A stretch of DNA of 64,000 nt from Galaxea fascicularis (taxonomy: Eukaryota; Cnidaria; Anthozoa; Scleractinia; Euphylliidae), in the NCBI GenBank assembly GCA_948470475.1, contig OX419341.1, positions 5,834,353-5,898,352 on the forward strand. The letters are read 5' to 3'. Below the pieces are notes generated by a model. The model was not told the DNA's origin and did not search any database. It saw only the letters and a program-made list of their open reading frames with translations. Position 1 is the first letter of the stretch. Each line of letters starts with the position of its first letter. Positions 9,623-20,781 of the stretch are shown here, piece after piece. The position numbers and the translations under genes were made by a program.

Positions 9623-12600
9623 CCGAAACTTTCGATCAAATGATACGGTTCAATCCGTCCCGTTTCCTTGGTGCGGGTGGATGGATTACTACTTACAATT
9701 TATTACTTCCACCTCAAAGTACTCATTGCATAATGCAAGTAATAAGTTATATTAAATTCCCCGCCCAATACAGGTTATTTTCACCATGCCTACTGTAATA
9801 AAAAAGCAAACCGGAAAACCACCTCATGAACGCACTGTCGCATTTGACCTGCTGGACCTAATCTCGTTCCCAGATTTGTTCAACTAAAGTGGACCCTAAT
9901 TGTATGCTGTTAATCATGCTCGACGCAAAGAACAATTTAGTTTTTTTCTGGCAGTAATGTTAAAATATCTACTCGTGAAGAGCCGAACAGGAATAGAATT
10001 GGACTTTGTAGAAGATACGGTTGACCTTCTTTGGCTAGACAATAGCAACTCTGCGGACTCCCTCGTGTTTAAAGAGACTTACAGGGACAACAAAAACTCC
10101 CCTTCTGCCCTTGATGACCGAGTAACTAATGTGATCACCACGGATGCATCTGGTACAAAACTTTATAATCTTCCTCAAATGGAAGCACACAGAATTGAGC
10201 GAAAGTTGCAATTCAAGGAGGATGTGACACTGACGTAGAAAGCGTCAACGAGAACCCCTCTGATGAGTACAGCGAGGGTCCCCAACGCACGCCCTACAGC
10301 ACAAGCAGGGCCCACGGAGTAGTTTTTAAAGTGCGGGGGCCGCACCCGCCTCTTTAAGTGAGGGGAGGGGGCTGACCCTAAAAATGGTTAAAAGAAGAGT
10401 CATAAATTTTGATTTTTCCCGCGAAGTCGACCAGCTGAAGCCGACCACTTTAATCCCGTGAAATTACTTTTCATTTTTGGAATTGTATTTTACTATTTTT
10501 TTCCCACAAAAGTGGGGGGGGGGGGGGGGGGAAGGGAGGGAGAGGGGTCCTGGCTCCCCCAGCCTCTCCACCTGCGCGGTGCCTGACAAGGACAGAATCG
10601 GACGAACTGCCACGCGACTCAGGCTGTATTAATGACCTTGATGAAACCTTGAACCGTGGATACGTTTTTATCATACAGACAAGTAGTTGAAACGCGGTGT
10701 CGTCAAGTGCCTCCCTTTAATTCCAAAACATTTAAAAACTGATACCATTTTATCAGATTTTGAATGATTTTTTACAATTTTGATCAATTCCAGACATGAT
10801 AGAGCATAAAGTGAACATATAGGATCCATCAGGCCCCTCCGAACAAAACGAAGATTATTCATTTGGTTCGGTCTCCAGTCCATGGGTATGGCGAACGAAT
10901 AAGAACGAAAGTGATTGAAAACACTCCGTTGACACTCCGAAAGAGGATATTTTCAAAAACGCTACCCAAGTATTTAGGTACTGTGTGTTGCTTTTAAAAC
11001 GGAGATTCACTGCACCTTTTACGTAGGGACGGCTAGTGATCGGGGCCATTTTAAACGGTTCAAGTTGGCCTTTCGTCCACACGAAAGTGATCGGAAACGG
11101 ACGTTTTCGGAAATATCGTTTTGATTCCTTTTGGACGAATCCCACAAAGTTGAACAAAGTGGTGTTTCTGATCGCTTTTAATAGTACACGTTTGGAAAAC
11201 GAAACCACCTCACCTCGAGAATACTGTATCGATACCGTATACGAGAGGACTAAAACCTTATTTTGCAGTAAACACGCCATTCAAAATCTGTTTTCACCAT
11301 TGACAACAAATGAGTGTGGACTGGGTCAAAGCCAGAGTCAGAGAGTACCACTTCGGTATCACTTCCCTTGGGATTTTAATTTCAGTGGCGATATTCTAAA
11401 CCAGAGAGTGCGTTTGCCACATTAAAGCAAAATGTAACATGTACAATTTTATTTGATTTTGTTTTTAGTTTTCTGAATAAAACAATGAAAAATGAATCAT
11501 GAATATCGAGGGGAAAATGTTAACGAATCATGAATCACTGGGCTAAAAATAGGTCAAATGATTCCGCTTCCACCCCCGACTCTAAAGTAATACTTTGAAG
11601 CGATTTCTTCATATTTTGACAACGTCTATTGTAAATCCGTGAACGGATTTACAACTACCCCAAGGTTTCGTGTCGCCCAAATCTGAACTGCAATGGCCCA
11701 TTGGATAGAACCAGGGAAGAAGGCTGCCGCGTTTTTCGCGGCTCCTTGCTAGAATGGACGAGGAAAAGACTTATTGCAGTCTATATCCTCTGCGATCACC
11801 CAATTTCGTTATTAAATCAACTCGCTTTCTGCTGTCAACGAGGCCAGCGTTTACTTTTGTCCTTCCTCCCCTCCCTCCTCGCTTATTATTTTTGCTCTCG
11901 CCCCATTTCCTGCTCAACCAAAATTCGGAAATGGGCTGTCGAACGCTGAAACCCCAAGGTGACGCTTGCGATGCAATTCTATTGTTCTGCAAATGTTTGG
12001 GTGGAGGTAAACCGCTGGGACTTTGAAAGCGTCAAGCCAGACCAAGTCCAGGAGCATTTTGCAACCGTACACTGGACTAAATACAAAACGTCTCCACCCT
12101 ACCCCTGCCCCAAGACATGCTATTTTCCAGACGAGGTCACTATCACCGTCTACTTTGCTATAAAAGACATTAAACAGTGTGCCCGGTAAATTTTCCTAGG
12201 TAATTCTTTTTGAGCGCCGATTCCAGGGAAAATAGCTAAATTCTTCAAGCAATTGGTCGGCTCTTGGAAAATGGTACCCTATTCTAGACCAAAACTCTCC
12301 GATTTCTATATCCTATCCGAGATTAAACTGCTTAAAAACCACACTTTTCACAGCGGCACATAGCTATATCTGCACCCTCTAGGCTTTAGTTATTATACTC
12401 GACAGATGCGACAATAATGCAACAGAAAGAATTGAATACTGTTAACTCCGATCCATTTCTTATTACTCATTGGGTCGCTTATCGATTGCATCGACAGGGA
12501 ACAGGGAATATACTTTTCTTCCTATGTTAATTTTATGTAAATAGTGTGAATAAATGAACCTTGAACCTTGGGAATGTTCCGGAATGTTCCGGCTATTATC

Positions 12601-13665
12601 GACACCCGTTCCGAACTACCGGGTAAGTTAATAAACCTTATTAGTATATACCACACACACAAGTGGATAGTGCTGTGCGCGTTCTGATTGGTTAACTCAG
12701 AGGTGATTAGCAAAGTACCTGTTCACCTCCACTTCGGTGAATAATTGTTAACTGTTACACCTCTGTTTAATGAATATAGTTTACTGTATTTTTAAATTTG
12801 GTTGTGAAGGACAATGTGAAAAAGGAAAGGGAAGAGGACTTAATAGCTCTCTTCCTTTACGAAAATGGGCTTATGAGAAACGTTTCGTAAATTTAATGTG
12901 GTTCTGAATCCACGAAATGTTGGATTTTCGCCCACTGTTAACTTTTCAAGAATGTAAAATTGAGGGCCACAGACCTCTTGTTAGAGTTACCATCACTTAA
13001 AGCTCGGTAGACGTTTTGTAATAAGCGGTGATTCTACCACATTTTGTTGTAGCAACCTATTTCTTCGGAAAAAAAAATCATAACTTGTTAATCAATTATC
13101 GAACATTTGTTTGATACCATGCACTATAAAAGTAACAACGTATTAAGTGTGTTCACAATGATCCATCAACTGGATGAAAATGTTTGGTACATCGGCTAAG
13201 ATGCACCTCTGGAAAAAATTATCCTGGATTTCCTAACTAAACGATCTTTGAATCACAAAAGAGAAAGAAACCATTTTTCCCAATATGGACCAAACAAGCT
13301 GCAACACTGAGTTTATTAATATACGTGATGAATCTGGTAAAGCATTTCAAATGTATTTTTCCCACTCATTCAATTTGTCTTGTAAAGACCTCATTATACG
13401 TACATTTTAATTCTTTTATTTATTTCTTTATATTCACTTATGTACTATTAAATTCATTCATTCGTTCGTTCGTTCGTTCATTGATGATTCATTCGGTCAG
13501 TCATTAATTTGTTTATAGACGGCGAATTGTCATTGAAAAATAAATAAAAGTTATCTAAAAATGATTTGTTTGTAAACATGACTGCCGTGATTTGATTTAT
13601 AAACTTATCAGTGTCAATTTTTCCCACTTAAAACAGTCAACGATTTCAAGAATCATCACCACATA
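9623..13665. other. Gene-poor repeat DNA
   Basis: No gene could be supported over about 4 kb. A 112-codon + frame (9900-10238) with no recognised domain may be more transposon debris beside the Harbinger fragment. A G homopolymer of about 20 bases lies near 10515-10535 and a C/T-rich stretch at 11860-11890. Segments near 11900-11970 (ATTCGGAAATGGGCT) resemble part of the element at 24162-24388. A short TTCG tract is at 13455-13475. AT-rich sequence before 13666 includes TTTATTTATT at about 13414-13424, a possible - strand polyadenylation signal for the next gene. Confidence 0.5.
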
Positions 13666-16600
13666 TCACTCAGAAATTCCCGTGAGTTCACAACTGACTT
13701 TCCACAGTCTTCTTTGAACATCTCCTCTGTAAGATTCGTCTGAAGACTGAGCTGGGAGACAGTTGACAAAGTACTGTCCTCCAGTACCTTCCAACTCGGG
13801 CGATAAAGCGACATAAATACTGTTGTCCGCTCCTTGCGTGGGAGTCTGCGACAAGCAAAGTACGGTAAAATTAGGGATTTTGTTTCTCAAACGAGGTTCG
13901 CCGTTAAAGTTCATCCAAACGATTTCTTGCAAACAGCTGGTTTTTCTGCTGCCCACTGAAGTATCCCTGCTGGACAAGCTGAACAACGAAATAGCTATTT
14001 CACTGGTATGCGCCCGGAAATATGGGCTCAAGCATGCGGGACTCCAAAATGCCATTTGAAACATGGCATGGTAATTAACACCAAAACATATTTTTCTCGT
14101 TATTAGAGACATATTTTCATTCTGAGCGTTTTCAAGAAAGAAATTCATTTCCGAAGGGATTTTGGTGGTGTAGAAATTTTATAAGATTAGCTCTCTTTCA
14201 AAAAAGCGATCTTGCATGCACTCGCTCATTCGTGAGTGTCGCGTTTTCGTGGCTTTCACGTATCACCCGCCAAAATCTTTCACATGCGCAGACGTCATTC
14301 AGTACTATCCCCCTTTATAGACTCGTACCCAGTCGCTCCCTTTGTTCGCGCTGTCATTGATGGGAAAGTCAGTGTTGACGAGTTCGCATTTCATCAGGGG
14401 AGGGGAGGAGGAAAAATGCGAACACTCCCTTCCAAAGCGCCTTCACGCGCATTAATGCCTTCCCAGATTTCGTTACCAAGGAGGAATAATTAAGTGATGA
14501 CTTTCCCTGTTGGGAGTTACTTGGTCTTAATGACTTCAATTCTTGGACAAAAACTTACCTTAAACAAGAAGTAAGCCATAATGTTCTGGGGTATTCTTAT
14601 CAGCCAGTGAACATGCTGAAACAGGTCTGTGTTGACGACTCCTGGGTGAAGTACATTGGCTGTTACGGGGTTATTATCTGCCTTTAAGCGTCTTTCCAAC
14701 TCATAAGTGAACAATATGTTTGCCAGTTTACTTTGGCTGTAACAAAAATGCGGCGAGTAAAAGTCCCTGTGATGGAAAAAGACCAAATCTAAAATTAACC
14801 CAGAGCCAGGAAACAGAAAGTAATGATGTCGTGACTCCGCCAAAACTTGGAAATTTTAACAGAGAAGAAGCAGTAGTTACAGCCCTCACTTTAACCAACA
14901 CATTTCAGTGAAAACCCGTGTTTAAGAACCTAGATTTTTCCAACTTAGCCTAAATAGGTTCTTGTAGAAATTGTATTTAGTGGGATTTTAGACTGAGCAC
15001 TAGCGATCAGCACAGATAACTACTTCAGGGCATTCGTGATATGGAATAGGTATTATGCTGTATTAAATAATTATCTAGAATACAGTTTAGATGATAACCA
15101 TACAATAAATAAAATACAATTGCATTGTGTATCCCAGTAGTGAAAAGACATGATATGGTTTACCATTTTAGTTCATTCTTTGAATCTTAGTGAAACCTAC
15201 AGACTACTTTTTTTTTTGTATTTTCATCTGTGCTTTCATTTTTGTAAAATAAGAACCTATTGAAAAGTTTAGGCTAAATAGGTTCATATGAAAAGGGGGT
15301 TAAAACGAAAATTTTAGCCTAACAGGTTCTTAAATTTTAGGTTCTTATACGCGCGTTTTTACTGTATTACAAAATGCAACTGAAGGACAACGTCATCCAA
15401 AGATTGTCAAGGAAAAATTGTACTACATGAAGGCTCACGTATGGCTTTCATTGCTTTACAAGGACAATACAGAGTGCATTTCTGTTGCCTGCGTTGTTAT
15501 TGGGTTAGTTTACTGAGATAGTTTTATTTTTCAGCTTCTAAGCGTTTAGACAGAACTTCACGCGGTGTATTGATTGTGCCAGGTGATACATACTTGCTGT
15601 TCAGATCATCAAAGTTTATACTGCCTGGTTGATGTGCCTCCGAGGACAACGTCACAACTCTGGAACGTCTTTCTAGAGATCCTGACCTGTGGACAGGATA
15701 TTTAAATAATGTAACGTAAAACTAAGGTAGCATATTTAACGAGTTTGATGGTCTTCTGAATCCCGCTCCTCATTTACCACGCAAGCACAAGGGCAAGTTA
15801 AGATGCTTGTGCACCGGTGAGCACAGCACCGACATTATAAGCATAAGTATATGATTGAGTATCAAAGCCTTGCGTTCTTCTTGTGCTTATGCTTATGTCG
15901 ACGTTTTTTTTTTCCAGTGAGGACGTGCTGCAATAGCTATGTTTCGAACGTCAAAACGTTCACATTTACGACCTTTGCAATTGGCTCACCAGGCCCCGGT
16001 TGACTTCAAACGTTGGATAGCGCTATCCACCGGATAAATCAGTATCCAGCAGATAGGTAATGGGAAAGCTAACTGCATTATCCACTGGATAGATATTTAT
16101 CCGGTGGATAGCGCTATTCAGCCTTTGAACAACCGGGGCCAGATGTTTAGTTGCATGGACACCCGTTAAGTACAGCAATTTGGGATTAATAATAATTCTC
16201 CTGCTCTTACTCCGATTAGTTTCCTAACTGCTGCAGATCGACCACTAACACAAGAGTATAAACTTATCTTAAGCCTTAAACCCCTAAGAGTGACAAATGT
16301 TCAATTTCTCTTTATAGTACCAATGCTCAATCAAACATAAAGGTTGTGAGAAAAAAGGAAGTGATCAACAAGTAACAAAAGTCTTGATTGTTTAACAAAT
16401 TCCCGTCATTATTACCACAGAAAATGAATGGAGAATACACCTACTGATATTAGGATTTAAAGGATCAAACAGTTCACTTACTTGATTAATTCATCCAACA
16501 GTAGGTTTGTCAGAGCAAAATGCCCAAGATGGTTTACTCCAAATTGAAGCTCAAATCCATCTTCAGTTGTGCCATATGGGGGTAGCATTATTCCTGCATT

Positions 16601-19600
16601 GTTGACTAGAATGTGAAGAGGAAGTCCTTTCTCCTTAAAACTCCTTGCAAAATTTCGGACAGAGTGGAGACTTCCAAGGTCAAGCTCCATAAATTCAACT
16701 GTTTCAAAAATCAAATAGAAGGAAAACACAATTAATTAATGCAATAATCACATAATAATTATGTGATTATCAACAATTATAATATTTATTGTTGTTGATC
16801 ATGTTGTAGTTGTGATTGGTATTTAGTTTCACTACTTAAAGAGGTAGTTTTCTTTTAGTTACAAATGCCATTGACATTTTCAATCACTGGCAAACAAAGA
16901 AAGATAATTTTGTAGGCTAATGGACAATAATCTCAGCCTTGTCAGGATGCTGTTTAAGGTTTTATAATTCTCTTGGATATATCAGGCAACAGTGAGGATA
17001 TAACATTTGATGCTGATTGAAGATAATGATGATAATCAGGCCCCAGTTTCATCAAACAGATAAGGTGCTATCCAGTGGATCCAATGTGTCAATTGCAGTG
17101 CATTTTCTCTACTGGATACTGGCTTACCTGCTGGAAAGAGTTATTCACTCTTTAAATGACTGGGGCCAGGATGACAACACTGTTGATATTGATCACAATG
17201 ATGACCATAAGAATGATGAAGATTGATGAGGCTGCGTAATGATAATGATGATAATGCATGAGGGTGGAGGCGACAGGGCCGGCGAAGGAAGTGATCAACG
17301 CAGATGATGATGGTGATGATGATGGCAATGGTGTTAATCAATGTGATGAAGATGATTGGTAAGGACTGATGCTAATGAGGCAATGGTTGTATTGGTGAAG
17401 GAGAGGATGGCAATCATGATGATTGATGGGAAATATGATGATGACAATGATGGTGATGATTATAATGACAATGGCAATAATGAAGTTGATGATGAAGTCG
17501 TTGATCACTACAATGATGGTGATGATGACAGTACTGATGATAATGACAATAATGATAATGATGATTATGATGATGAATCTGATGGTTATGATAATGATGA
17601 TCATGACAACAAAATTGGTGATGACAACAACACCAACGACATATTCTTTAAGAAAATGCTAGCAAAAGAAGCTCTGTACTGTAGGTGGAACAAAGTCATT
17701 CAACAAATTTTAGCACACAGAAGCATTTACCTTTTGCACCAGGCAGCTCTTCCTTAAGTTCTTTGATGGCTATGCCTGCTGCATTTCTATCCCTGCAGGC
17801 TTGATTAAAAGATCATACAATTGATGCATACAATGTGAAAACTAAGAAACGTAAACAATATAGGAGTTAACAAAGTAACAAAACTTCAATTCCATATTGT
17901 GGTTCCAGAAAATATCAACATTACCCCCCCCCCCCCCACCCCTCACTCCCCAAGGAAGGTTTTCTGGTTTGTAACCCCACCCCTCTGAAATTCCAATTTA
18001 CACTGTAGTGCCATACTTTCTTTAAAAACTTCAGTTTTTGCCACCCCTCTCATCCTCTCCTCCTTAGAATTTCCACTGACCTTCTGTGAGGGAGCCGGGT
18101 GTGGATTATTCTCTAGAACTGCACAATACCCAAGAAAGTTCAATCAGTTTTACAGATAGAGGTGACTAGAAGTCTGTCATTCGTTGTTAGCACTGTCCTA
18201 CACATTAAAATAACTGAGACACTGTGATTACATGGTTCATACAGGTGAAAAGAGCTTTTATTCAAGGACTTTTCCAGGACTTTATCACAAAATTCAAGGA
18301 GTCCATCTGATCACAGCATTTGCATAATGCCTTTTTCCTGTCACCTTTGAATGCAGTCACCCAAGCTTCGTAGAGGGAATTACGTTCCCAGTGAGGGAGG
18401 TGGGTATGGATTATTTTCTAGAACTGCACAATACCCAAGAAAGTTCAATCAGTTTTACAGATAGAGGTGACTAGAAGTCTGTCATTCTTTGTTAGTACTG
18501 TCCTACATATTAAAATAACTGAGACACTGTGATTACATGGTTCATACAGGTGAAAAGAGCTTTTATTCAAGGACTTTTCCAGGACTTTTCCAGGACTTTA
18601 TCACAAAGTTCAAGGAGTCCATCCGATCACAGCATTTGCATAATGCCTTTTTCCTGCCACCTTTGAACGCAGTCACCCAACCTTCGTAGAGGGAATTACG
18701 TTCCCAGTGCCGATTAAATATGTGCAGTTTCTTCTTTGACCTTTTGAATTCATTTGATAAAAAAAAATGAAGAGCGCCAAAGTTGAATAAATTTCACGCT
18801 TCGAGTGATGTGTCAAGCTACATTTCCCTTGTGGTTTTGTTTGCTTGGAGGGGGACTTCACAACACACTTGGGAAACCCTATTGGAAGGCGCGGTTACTT
18901 AGATCTTTTGAATAAGAAACGCCGAATTGCCCTGATATAAAAGCCTTGTTTTTTTTAGACTTCAAAAGCGTTTCTCGGGTGATGTGATACAATCTTTTTC
19001 ATCTTTTGATGTGAAAAATGAACTTATTTTGCTTTAGTCTAAAGTATTCAAGGACTTCTTCATAACATTCAAGCACTGCACCTACAAATTCAAGGAGTTT
19101 TCAAGGACAAAATCATTTTCAAGGAGTTTTCCAGGCCCGTGCGAACCATGGATTAACTCACTGAACACCACTGTGAAAAATCTTAACTCAAATTAGAACC
19201 ATAAATTTTTCAAAAACATACAATTGCTGATTTGCATGTGACGTCACGGCAGCTATGTTGGTGGTCAAGAATAATAACTTGTCTCTCCGCTGGGAACTAA
19301 ACTTTATTTTTATGCAAATTTTTACAACAAAATATGGTTGAAATCCCAGATGTGTTCACATTTTCCCTTTGTAGAATGCATTGAGAAATACACTACAGTG
19401 ACAATAATTTATTAACATACCCATTATAACTGTCATGTGCACCTTGCAGAATCCTTTCACTGTCTCTAGACCAATACCCTTGTTTCCTCCTGTTACTATG
19501 GCAACTTGACCTTTACAATCAGGAAGCTCTGTAGACAGGAGTTCAAAGAATATGGTATGTATATTGTTGGCCTAGCTGTTGCATTGCAAGTGCAATATGA

Positions 19601-20449
19601 GTGGGAAAACATGCTGCATAAAAGAGGCCATTTTTTGCTGACTGGTTACCATGGAGACCAGTCAGATAGCAACCTCACCAGCATTTAAAATGAAAGTCAA
19701 TTGGATGGTGTATGATGGTCAATGATCAGTCCAAAGCCAACCAAGCAACTATTCTAAGAGTGGTGGCCAAATAAGAGTTCAAATCAACTGAGATGTATCA
19801 AGGGAAGCTGCATTACTTTTCAAGTTGTAATGATTTCTGATTGTCAAACTGCACTCCCCTAAAGGCTCTTGTAATTTATTTGGAGAACTTTCAATTTTAA
19901 TAATGAATTGTACTCGAGGACGGGCGATTTTCTAAACAAATTTTGCAAAATAGGTCATATTCGTATTCTCAGTATTGAACTGGATCTAGCATGAAGTGGA
20001 GGCTCTTGCGGGGGAATACATTTACATATGAAAAGAATCCCCCGCAAGAGCCTCCACTTCATGCTAGATCCAGTTCAATACCAAGAATACGAATATGGCC
20101 TATTGAACTTAACACGATATAATAATTTTTTGTTATTTGCTCTGCATAAATTTAATATGGTTGGATTGTCTTGTTTTCAAAATGAACACGCCATAACAAA
20201 TACATATGTATCTTCAGTTGCAAACCACACTTATCACTGCAAGTCTAGATCAGTGAGCATAATTCTCTGATTTGTCCTTATATTTTCATCTCTATTTTTT
20301 TATGGCGTGAGTCGACAGAAACCAGAAGGCACAAAACCAGAAACCAAACCAGAGATCACCTTACCCTCCAAGAAATTGTGCTTAGCAAGAACTTGTTTCA
20401 AAAGGACTTTAGCGCCGTTCACGTAGTTCACAAGAACAGCTGTTGCCAT
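13666..20449 (-). CDS. Retinol dehydrogenase-like short-chain dehydrogenase (RDH11-14 type), 7 exons
   Basis: Exons on the - strand: 20449-20364, 19528-19421, 17799-17731, 16698-16482, 15686-15594, 14766-14559, 13845-13666. With one base removed from exon 1 (see the conflict at 20399-20403) they sum to 320 codons. Residue numbers follow that model. The NADP-binding TGGNKGIG is at 41-48, NNAG at 120-123, the catalytic Ser in VVTLSSEAH near 174, and the catalytic YSQSK (Tyr200, Lys204). LHPGVVNT follows, and the C-terminus is [13 protein letters not shown]. These are the classical SDR active-site residues, and the tail is typical of RDH11, 12, 13 and 14. Family members reduce retinal or lipid aldehydes with NADPH at ER or mitochondrial membranes; the substrate here is not proven. 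The gene is head-to-head with the transporter at 20782. Introns hold several MITEs and a GAT microsatellite. Confidence 0.88.
15993..16139. mobile_element. MITE, CAG target duplication, termini GCCCCGG
   Basis: A 147 bp element with inverted ends beginning GCCCCGGTTG. It has internal inverted TAGCGCTATCCACCGGATAA segments and is flanked by CAG at 15990-15992 and 16140-16142. It lies in an upstream-flank intron of the dehydrogenase gene, between exons 4 and 5. It is related in termini and target to elements at 17040 and 36600. Confidence 0.8.
17040..17166. mobile_element. MITE, CAG target duplication, termini GCCCCAG
   Basis: A 127 bp element starting GCCCCAGTTTCATC and ending with AATGACTGGGGC. 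It contains GCTATCCAGTGGATC, similar to the 15993 element, and CAG flanks both sides (17037-17039 and 17167-17169). It is in the intron between exons 3 and 4 of the dehydrogenase. Confidence 0.78.
17195..17640. repeat. GAT/AAT-rich degenerate microsatellite
   Basis: GATGATGG, GATAATGAT and GACAATGAT units fill about 450 bases of a dehydrogenase intron. Acidic (+) and isoleucine-rich (-) frames through it are repeat translations, not genes. Confidence 0.9.
18087..18706. repeat. Tandem duplication, period about 305 bp
   Basis: CTAGAACTGCACAATACCC occurs at 18113 and again at 18418, and near-identical sequence follows each to TAGAGGGAATTACGTTCCC. Each unit carries TTCAAGGACTTTTCCAGG. Related CAAGGAGTTTTCAAGGAC units continue to about 19135. 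It is intronic to the dehydrogenase. Confidence 0.8.
19949..20105. mobile_element. Palindromic MITE-like hairpin with near-identical arms
   Basis: Arms of about 66 bp (for example GCATGAAGTGGAGGCTCTTG on the left and its complement on the right) surround a loop of about 20 bases. The ends read AATAGGTCAT and ATGGCCTATT, matching the ends of the 900-1078 element. It lies in dehydrogenase intron 1. Confidence 0.78.
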
Positions 20450-20781
20450 GTTGAGTAAAGCTTGTGCAATTAGATATAACCGGTGGAAACCACCAAAGCT
20501 TCTCTTGAAAAAACTTTACTGGTTCCCAGACTTCTTTCTTTGGTTGTTGTTATCCCTGGTTCCCAGGCTTTGACGTTTGGATCAAATTATGTTTGAGCAA
20601 TTCTGTTTGAGCAATATTTAACCTGTGAAAATCCCAGCTTTCCTCGATCTAAACTGTTTTCCCGGACAGGACAAGTCACCAACTTGTTGCACAATAGAAT
20701 GACGATATTTTGTACGTTCATGCCACATAGTTCTTTCTTTTGCTGGTTATCAAGGTATTTGTGGGGAACTCCGTTTGCACA
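20450..20781. promoter_or_regulatory. Presumed bidirectional promoter between dehydrogenase and transporter
   Basis: The start codons of the divergent genes are 332 bp apart, so both 5' UTRs and core promoters must fit here unless upstream non-coding exons exist. A repeated TGTTTGAGCAAT(A/T) is seen near 20590-20615. No TATA box stands out. Confidence 0.5.

Noticed and set aside
10855..11425. Overlapping 141-codon (-) and 129-codon (+) frames
   Set aside because: Neither has a recognised domain, and the sequence contains inverted GTTTTCGGAAA/GGAAACGGAC-type segments typical of a repeat. Overlapping frames on both strands argue against a gene.
15360..15500. Candidate extra small exon of the dehydrogenase (antisense of 15420-15480)
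   Set aside because: Exon 5 joins exon 6 directly in phase when the acceptor at 14767-14768 is used, which gives the conserved Tyr and Lys. The extra exon would replace the catalytic Tyr.
17356..17757. 133-codon acidic frame, and isoleucine-rich frame on the other strand
   Set aside because: Both are translations of a GAT/AAT microsatellite in a dehydrogenase intron; the + frame's end overlaps the antisense of exon 3.
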